From Streptomyces sp. NBC_01669 (GTDB taxonomy: Bacteria; Actinomycetota; Actinomycetes; Streptomycetales; Streptomycetaceae): a stretch of DNA of 64,000 nucleotides. The translations under genes were made by a program, and so were the position numbers. This document shows, piece after piece, positions 59,896 to 64,000 of this stretch. The stretch is taken from the NCBI RefSeq assembly GCF_026339735.1, contig NZ_JAPEQG010000001.1, positions 5,766,001 to 5,830,000 on the forward strand, written 5' to 3'. Numbering within the stretch: the stretch's first letter is position 1; each line of letters opens with the position of its first letter. The notes under the pieces are model-generated. The model worked only from the letters and a program-made list of their open reading frames with translations. It ran no database searches and was not told the origin of the DNA.

Positions 59896-59909
59896 TGGGA
59901 GCGCTCCCG
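59896..59909. promoter_or_regulatory. CebR box immediately upstream of bglC
   Basis: TGGGAGCGCTCCCG matches the CebR palindrome at 13 of 14 positions. It ends one base before the bglC ATG, so it occupies the place of the ribosome-binding site. CebR bound here could block transcription entering bglC or a leaderless-type start. Confidence 0.9.
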
Positions 59910-59910
59910 C

Positions 59911-61371
59911 ATGACTGCTGTACGACCCGACATCGCCCCGAGGCAGGCGCCCGAGGCAGCGGCCTTCCCGACCGGTTTCGTCTGGGGGGCGGCCACCGCC
60001 GCCTACCAGGTCGAGGGGGCCGCCGCCGAGGACGGCCGCACCCCTTCCATCTGGGACACCTTCAGCCGCACACCGGGCAAGGTCCGCAACGGTGACACCG
60101 GCGACATCGCCGCCGACCACTACCACCGCTACCGCGACGACGTGCGGCTGATGAAGCAACTGGGCCTGAAGGCCTACCGCTTCTCCATCTCCTGGTCCCG
60201 GGTACAGCCCACCGGGCGCGGCCCCGCCGTCGAACGCGGTCTGGACTTCTACCGCAGGCTCGTCGACGAGCTGCTCGAAGCCGGCATCACCCCTGTCGCC
60301 ACGCTCTACCACTGGGACCTTCCCCAGGAGTTGGAGGATGCGGGCGGCTGGCCGCAGCGCGTCACCACCGATCGGTTCGCCGACTACACGGCGATCATGG
60401 CCGGCGCCCTCGGCGACCGCGTCGGCATGTGGACCACGTTCAACGAGCCGTGGTGCTCGGCCTTCCTCGGATACGGCTCCGGTGTGCACGCTCCCGGCCG
60501 CACCGAGGCCGCGTCCGCACTGCGGGCGGCCCACCACCTCAACCTCGCCCATGGCCGGGCGATCGAGGTTCTGCGCGGTCAACTCCCCGCTAGCGCGCAG
60601 ACCTCGGTCACCCTCAATCTCCACCAGGTCCGCCCGCTGACCGACAGCGCGGCCGACGTGGACGCCGCCCGCCGGATCGACGCGGTGGGCAACCGGGTGT
60701 TCACCGGACCGATGCTGCGCGGTGAGTACCCCGAGGATCTGATCGCCGACACCTCGCACATCGTCGACTGGTCGCAGCTGGTCCACGACGGCGACCTGGC
60801 CGCGATCTCCCGTCCGGTCGACGTCCTGGGCGTCAACTACTACACGCCTACGCTGGTTTCCTCGCCCGCCGAGGGCGTCGGCGACTCGCGCAACGACGGC
60901 CACGGCGCCAGCGACTACTCCCCGTGGCCCGGCTCCGAGCATGTCGCCTTCCACCTCGCCGAGGGGAAGGAGCGCACCGCGATGAACTGGGCGATCGACC
61001 CCAACGGCCTGTACAACCTGCTGATGGACGTCACCCGTGACCACCCCGGGCTGCCGCTGATGGTCACCGAGAACGGCGCGGCCTTCGACGACTACGTCTC
61101 GCCCGAGGGGCGGGTCGAGGACCCCGAGCGGATCGAGTACCTGCACGGCCACCTCGACGCCGTGCAGCGAGCCATCGCCGACGGTGCGGACGTCCGCGGC
61201 TACTTCCTGTGGTCGCTGATGGACAACTTCGAGTGGGGGTACGGGTACTCCAAGCGCTTCGGTGCGGTGTACGTGGACTACGCGTCCCAGCGCCGCATCC
61301 CCAAGGCGAGCGCCCACTGGTACGCCGATGTGATCCGCCGCCACGCGCTCCCCCCGACCGACGCCTCCTGA
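59911..61371 (+). CDS. bglC: GH1 beta-glucosidase BglC
   Basis: A 486-residue intracellular GH1 enzyme. The ATG at 59911 gives MTAVRPD; no normal ribosome site precedes it because the CebR box occupies that place. Acid/base Glu179 lies in TFNEPW and nucleophile Glu387 in VTENGAAF. AAYQVEGAAAEDGR and SISWSRVQPTGRG are standard. BglC splits imported cellobiose to glucose and so removes the CebR inducer. It lies 122 bp after cebG. Confidence 0.95.
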   Translation: MTAVRPDIAPRQAPEAAAFPTGFVWGAATAAYQVEGAAAEDGRTPSIWDTFSRTPGKVRNGDTGDIAADHYHRYRDDVRLMKQLGLKAYRFSISWSRVQPTGRGPAVERGLDFYRRLVDELLEAGITPVATLYHWDLPQELEDAGGWPQRVTTDRFADYTAIMAGALGDRVGMWTTFNEPWCSAFLGYGSGVHAPGRTEAASALRAAHHLNLAHGRAIEVLRGQLPASAQTSVTLNLHQVRPLTDSAADVDAARRIDAVGNRVFTGPMLRGEYPEDLIADTSHIVDWSQLVHDGDLAAISRPVDVLGVNYYTPTLVSSPAEGVGDSRNDGHGASDYSPWPGSEHVAFHLAEGKERTAMNWAIDPNGLYNLLMDVTRDHPGLPLMVTENGAAFDDYVSPEGRVEDPERIEYLHGHLDAVQRAIADGADVRGYFLWSLMDNFEWGYGYSKRFGAVYVDYASQRRIPKASAHWYADVIRRHALPPTDAS

Positions 61372-61483
61372 CTTCCGCAGACCCCTGGGACCCGGCCCTG
61401 TGCCGGGTCTCAGCCGTTTCCGCCGGGCAGTTGAGTCCTCCCGCCCCCCGGATGCTGCGCGACCCTTGACCACGCGCGTAGAG

Positions 61484-61497
61484 TGGGAGCGCTCCCA
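61484..61497. promoter_or_regulatory. CebR box upstream of cebR
   Basis: TGGGAGCGCTCCCA, a perfect CebR palindrome, lies 112 bp before the cebR ATG. It indicates autoregulation of the repressor gene. A TTGACC hexamer at 61466-61471 is next to it. Confidence 0.92.
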
Positions 61498-61608
61498 AAA
61501 GGTAGCTGCGGTGCGGGCGGTCGGCCCGGTGGAGTGTCAAGGGATCCCGCATCGGGACTTGGTTTGGTTATCCGACTGTGAGAAATTGACCGCGAACGGG
61601 AGGCGGCC

Positions 61609-62640
61609 ATGACGGTAGCGCGAGTACGGAGCGGTGGGCGGCCCACGCTCGAAGAAGTCGCGGCACGAGCGGGGGTGGGGCGCGGTACCGCCTCGCGGGT
61701 CATCAACGGTTCACCACGGGTCAGCGCGCACACGCGTGAGGCGGTGGAGGCGGCGGTCGCCGAGCTGGGTTACGTGCCCAATCGCGCGGCACGCGCCCTG
61801 GCCGGGAACCGCACGGACGCCATTGCCCTCGTCGTGCCCGAGTCGGAGAGCCGCTTCTTCGCCGAGCCGTACTTCTCCGACATCGTGCGGGGCGTCGGCG
61901 CCGCCCTCGCCGAGACCGACATGCAGCTGCTGCTCACCCTGGCGGGCAGTGACCGCGAGCGCCGGCGGCTGGCCCAGTACCTGACCGCGCACCGCGTCGA
62001 CGGTGTTCTGCTGGTCTCCGTGCACGCCGACGACCCCCTGCCCGACCTGCTGGAGCAGCTCGGGATGCCGGCCGTGATGAGCGGCCGCAGATCCGCCTCC
62101 GAACCGCTTGCCGCGGTCGACTCGGACAACTTCGAGGGCGCCCGCAGCGCCGTCGACCATCTGATCTCCCGGGGCCGCCGGTCCATCGCCACGATCACCG
62201 GACACCTCGATGTGTACGGTGCCCAGCGGCGCCTCGACGGCTACCGCAAGGCGGTCGCCTCCGCCGGTCTCGACCCGGACGAGCGGCTGATCGCCCCCGC
62301 CGACTTCACCGAGGAGGGCGGCGCCCGCGCCATGCGCGACCTGCTGGCCCGCCGGCCCGATGTCGACGCGGTCTTCGCCGCCTCCGACGTGATGGCCGCG
62401 GGTGCCCGTCAGGTGCTCCGTGAGGAGGGCCGGCGCATCCCGGACGATGTGGCGCTCGTCGGCTTCGACGACTCGGCCGTGGCCCGCCACATGGACCCCG
62501 CGCTCACCAGCGTGCGTCAGCCGATCGAGGAGATGGGCCGGGAGATGACCCGGGTGCTGCTCCAGGAGATCGCGGGCGAGGACCTGGAGCGCCCGCAGAT
62601 CGTGCTCCCCACCGAGCTGATCGTCCGCGACTCGTCGTGA
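61609..62640 (+). CDS. cebR: LacI-family repressor CebR
   Basis: A 343-residue LacI-type regulator. The helix-turn-helix is at about residues 10-58 (LEEVAARAGVGRGTASRVING). The periplasmic-binding-protein-like domain includes VDGVLLVSVHADDP, VDSDNFEGARSAVDHL and ALVGFDDSAVARHMDPALTSVRQP. CebR represses cellulose/cello-oligosaccharide genes and responds to cellobiose or cellotriose. In plant-pathogenic Streptomyces it also gates thaxtomin production. Three boxes in this window show its local targets. Confidence 0.95.
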   Translation: MTVARVRSGGRPTLEEVAARAGVGRGTASRVINGSPRVSAHTREAVEAAVAELGYVPNRAARALAGNRTDAIALVVPESESRFFAEPYFSDIVRGVGAALAETDMQLLLTLAGSDRERRRLAQYLTAHRVDGVLLVSVHADDPLPDLLEQLGMPAVMSGRRSASEPLAAVDSDNFEGARSAVDHLISRGRRSIATITGHLDVYGAQRRLDGYRKAVASAGLDPDERLIAPADFTEEGGARAMRDLLARRPDVDAVFAASDVMAAGARQVLREEGRRIPDDVALVGFDDSAVARHMDPALTSVRQPIEEMGREMTRVLLQEIAGEDLERPQIVLPTELIVRDSS

Positions 62641-62711
62641 CGCCCGCCGCCGGGCCGATAACGGTGTGACGACCGTCACTCGGCCCCCTGGTGAGAGGGC
62701 ATCACATGGCG

Positions 62712-62741
62712 AAGGGCCCCGGTCCGAAGACCGGGGCCCTT
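62712..62741. terminator. Bidirectional terminator between cebR and tRNA-His
   Basis: AAGGGCCCCGGTC (62712-62724) and GACCGGGGCCCTT (62729-62741) form a perfect 13-bp stem capped by a CGAA tetraloop. It serves both convergent genes. Confidence 0.88.
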
Positions 62742-62749
62742 CCCTTCAG

Positions 62750-62823
62750 GGTGAGTAACGGGACTCGAACCCGCGACATCCTGGACCACAACCAGGTGCT
62801 CTACCATCTGAGCTATACCCACC
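62750..62823 (-). tRNA. tRNA-His (anticodon GTG)
   Basis: The minus strand folds into a cloverleaf with acceptor GTGGGTA/TACTCAC, D arm GCTC...GAGC, anticodon stem CCTGG/CCAGG with loop TTGTGGT (anticodon GTG) and T loop TTCGAGT. The extra G at position -1 and C73, the histidine identity pair, are encoded. CCA is not encoded. Confidence 0.96.
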
Positions 62824-62947
62824 GTGTCCGGTCTTTTCTGACCGGCCGAGAAAAAGTGTACAGGGTCCGAGAGGGTGCTCGCGCCCCAGTTGTTCAGCCG
62901 CTGATCCCGGACCTTGAAACGCCCGTGACCAGCGGCTTCCCGAGGTC

Positions 62948-63550
62948 CTACGACGGGGGCGCCGTCAGGCGTGTCGCGATGGCCTTGGCCTGCTCCGAAT
63001 CCGGCCCGGGCTGCGGTACGAAGATCGCCTCCCGGTAGTACCGCAGCTCCGTGATGGAGTCACGGATGTCCGCGAGCGCCCGGTGGTTGCCGTTCTTCTC
63101 CGGACTGTTGAAGTACGCCCTCGGGTACCAGCGGCGGGCCAGCTCCTTGACCGAGGACACATCGACGATCCGGTAGTGCAGGTAGCCCTCCAGGGCCGCC
63201 ATGTCCCGGGCCAGGAATCCCCGGTCGGTGCCGACCGAGTTCCCGCAGAGCGGCGCCTTGCCCGGCTCCTTCACGTGCTCGCGCACATAGGCCAGCACCT
63301 GGGCCTCGGCGTCGACGAGCGTGGTGCCGTCGGCCAGCTCGTCGAGGAGGCCCGAGGCGGTGTGCATCTGCCGCACCACCTCGGGCATCGTCTCCAGGGC
63401 CCTGTCCGGCGGGCGGATCACGATGTCCACCCCTTCGCCGAGCACGTTCAACTCCGAGTCGGTGACCAGTGCGGCCACCTCGATGAGTGCGTCTTCCGTC
63501 AACGAGAGCCCGGTCATCTCGCAGTCGATCCACACCATGCGATCGTTCAT
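62948..63550 (-). CDS. orn: Oligoribonuclease
   Basis: A 200-residue DEDDh exonuclease from the ATG at 63548-63550. Motif I is WIDCEMTGL (Asp9, Glu11). Motif II follows in LCGNSVGTDRGFL and motif III in NHRALADI (His, Asp). Orn degrades 2-5-nt RNAs and, importantly, pGpG from c-di-GMP breakdown. Deletion of the S. coelicolor gene (ornA) impairs growth and development. It lies 10 bp downstream of adpA on the same strand; that adjacency is conserved in the genus. Together with CdgA in this window it links to c-di-GMP turnover. Confidence 0.95.
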   Translation of the reverse strand: MNDRMVWIDCEMTGLSLTEDALIEVAALVTDSELNVLGEGVDIVIRPPDRALETMPEVVRQMHTASGLLDELADGTTLVDAEAQVLAYVREHVKEPGKAPLCGNSVGTDRGFLARDMAALEGYLHYRIVDVSSVKELARRWYPRAYFNSPEKNGNHRALADIRDSITELRYYREAIFVPQPGPDSEQAKAIATRLTAPPS

Positions 63551-63560
63551 ACGTCCCACC

Positions 63561-64000
63561 CTACGGGGCGCTGCGCTGCCCCGGCAGGGTCGGGCGCCCG
63601 GTGGCGTATGCGTCGGAGCCCGGCTTCCCTTGCTCCGGCTGCCCCGCCCCGGCCGCCGTGGAGGCTGCGGCCGGAGGGCCCGACGGGGTCGCCGTCAGGC
63701 CGGCCCTCCGGCTCGCGGACGTGCCCTGTGCGGGCACGACCGTCTCGATCGCCGTCGCCACCGGCTCCATGGGTCCGCCCTGTGGACGGCGGGCCCGGTA
63801 CGCGGCCCGGTACGCGGCGGGGGAGGAGCCCAGCTGGCGCCGGAAGTGTCCGCGCAACGCGACCGGCGAGCGGAAGCCGCAGCGGCCCGCGACCTCGTCG
63901 ACCGAGTAGTCGGACGTCTCCAGCAGCCGCTGCGCCTGCAGCACACGCTGGGTGATCAGCCACTGGAGCGGTGCGCTGCCGGTCAGCGAACGGAACCTCC
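63561..64000 (-). CDS. adpA: AdpA developmental regulator, C-terminal part (5' truncated by window edge)
   Basis: The minus strand is open from the window edge to TAG at 63561. The visible 146 codons cover the end of the AraC/XylS DNA-binding domain (RSLTGSAPLQWL, QRVLQAQRLLETSDYSVDEV, CGFRSPVALRGHFRRQLG) and a 70-residue Ala/Pro/Gly/Thr tail. This is the second helix-turn-helix of AdpA, the master regulator of aerial growth and secondary metabolism. The upstream ThiJ/PfpI-like domain and the bldA-dependent TTA codon, known in other Streptomyces, would lie beyond the window. Identity is supported by the adpA-ornA order. Confidence 0.93.
   Translation of the reverse strand, partial: RFRSLTGSAPLQWLITQRVLQAQRLLETSDYSVDEVAGRCGFRSPVALRGHFRRQLGSSPAAYRAAYRARRPQGGPMEPVATAIETVVPAQGTSASRRAGLTATPSGPPAAASTAAGAGQPEQGKPGSDAYATGRPTLPGQRSAP

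Overview
This is chromosomal DNA of a Streptomyces or very close relative. GC content is very high throughout, with strong third-position GC. GTG and TTG starts are common, coding is dense, and many genes are development-linked types known from this genus. From memory, the gene order resembles the S. coelicolor core segment running from just beyond cslA/glxA down to ornA and adpA. No phage, plasmid or CRISPR locus is present. The only mobile-looking item is a 202-bp MITE-like element.

Layout. Bases 1-7.6k hold the 3' end of a sodium:solute symporter, a small membrane protein with a YidC/Oxa1 paralogue, an FAH-family enzyme, a UPF0303/Gfo-Idh-MocA pair divergent from a ROK regulator, and a repeat-rich surface protein ending in an LAxTG sorting signal. 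Bases 7.6-15.3k form a phosphonate (2-aminoethylphosphonate type) cluster: GntR/HutC regulator, FAD amine oxidoreductase, phosphonatase-like HAD, a four-part ABC importer and a NagD-like HAD phosphatase. Two matching promoter elements flank it. Bases 15.4-16.7k are a class F sortase with a small secreted membrane-anchored partner. Bases 17-26.7k are the hyphal-tip glycan region: cslZ (GH6), glxA, cslA, an NlpC/P60 peptidoglycan-binding protein, an SPFH protein and an AA10 LPMO with DasR-like sites in its promoter. Bases 26.7-35.9k hold an acyl-CoA ligase, an IclR regulator, an ectoine-type ehu ABC importer, a D-2-hydroxyacid dehydrogenase, a EutA-like racemase/isomerase and an LLM flavoprotein.

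Bases 36-40k hold the MITE, the GGDEF-EAL protein CdgA and a secreted M6 protease. Bases 39.9-46.3k contain the most unusual unit: an overlapping three-gene operon encoding an Fe-S PD-(D/E)xK (Cas4/AddB-like) nuclease, a large uncharacterised protein and an SF1 Upf1/Dna2-like helicase. A small conserved protein and a Prim-Pol-like protein lie downstream and a PAP2 phosphatase upstream. Bases 46.5-55.5k hold a histidine phosphatase, a TPR regulator, a spermidine-synthase-like protein, a two-component system and a CBM2-GH18 chitinase. Bases 56.2-62.6k are the complete cebEFG-bglC-cebR cellobiose regulon with three CebR boxes. The window ends with tRNA-His, oligoribonuclease and the 3' end of adpA.

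Three tRNA-Lys(CTT) genes and one tRNA-His gene, all on the minus strand, punctuate the window. Each lies convergent to a plus-strand gene and is separated from it by a strong hairpin terminator. Functionally the window combines polysaccharide making and breaking (CslA, GlxA, GH6, LPMO, chitinase, Ceb/BglC), nutrient scavenging (phosphonates, ectoines, cello-oligosaccharides) and developmental control (CdgA c-di-GMP enzyme, AdpA, oligoribonuclease, which degrades pGpG).
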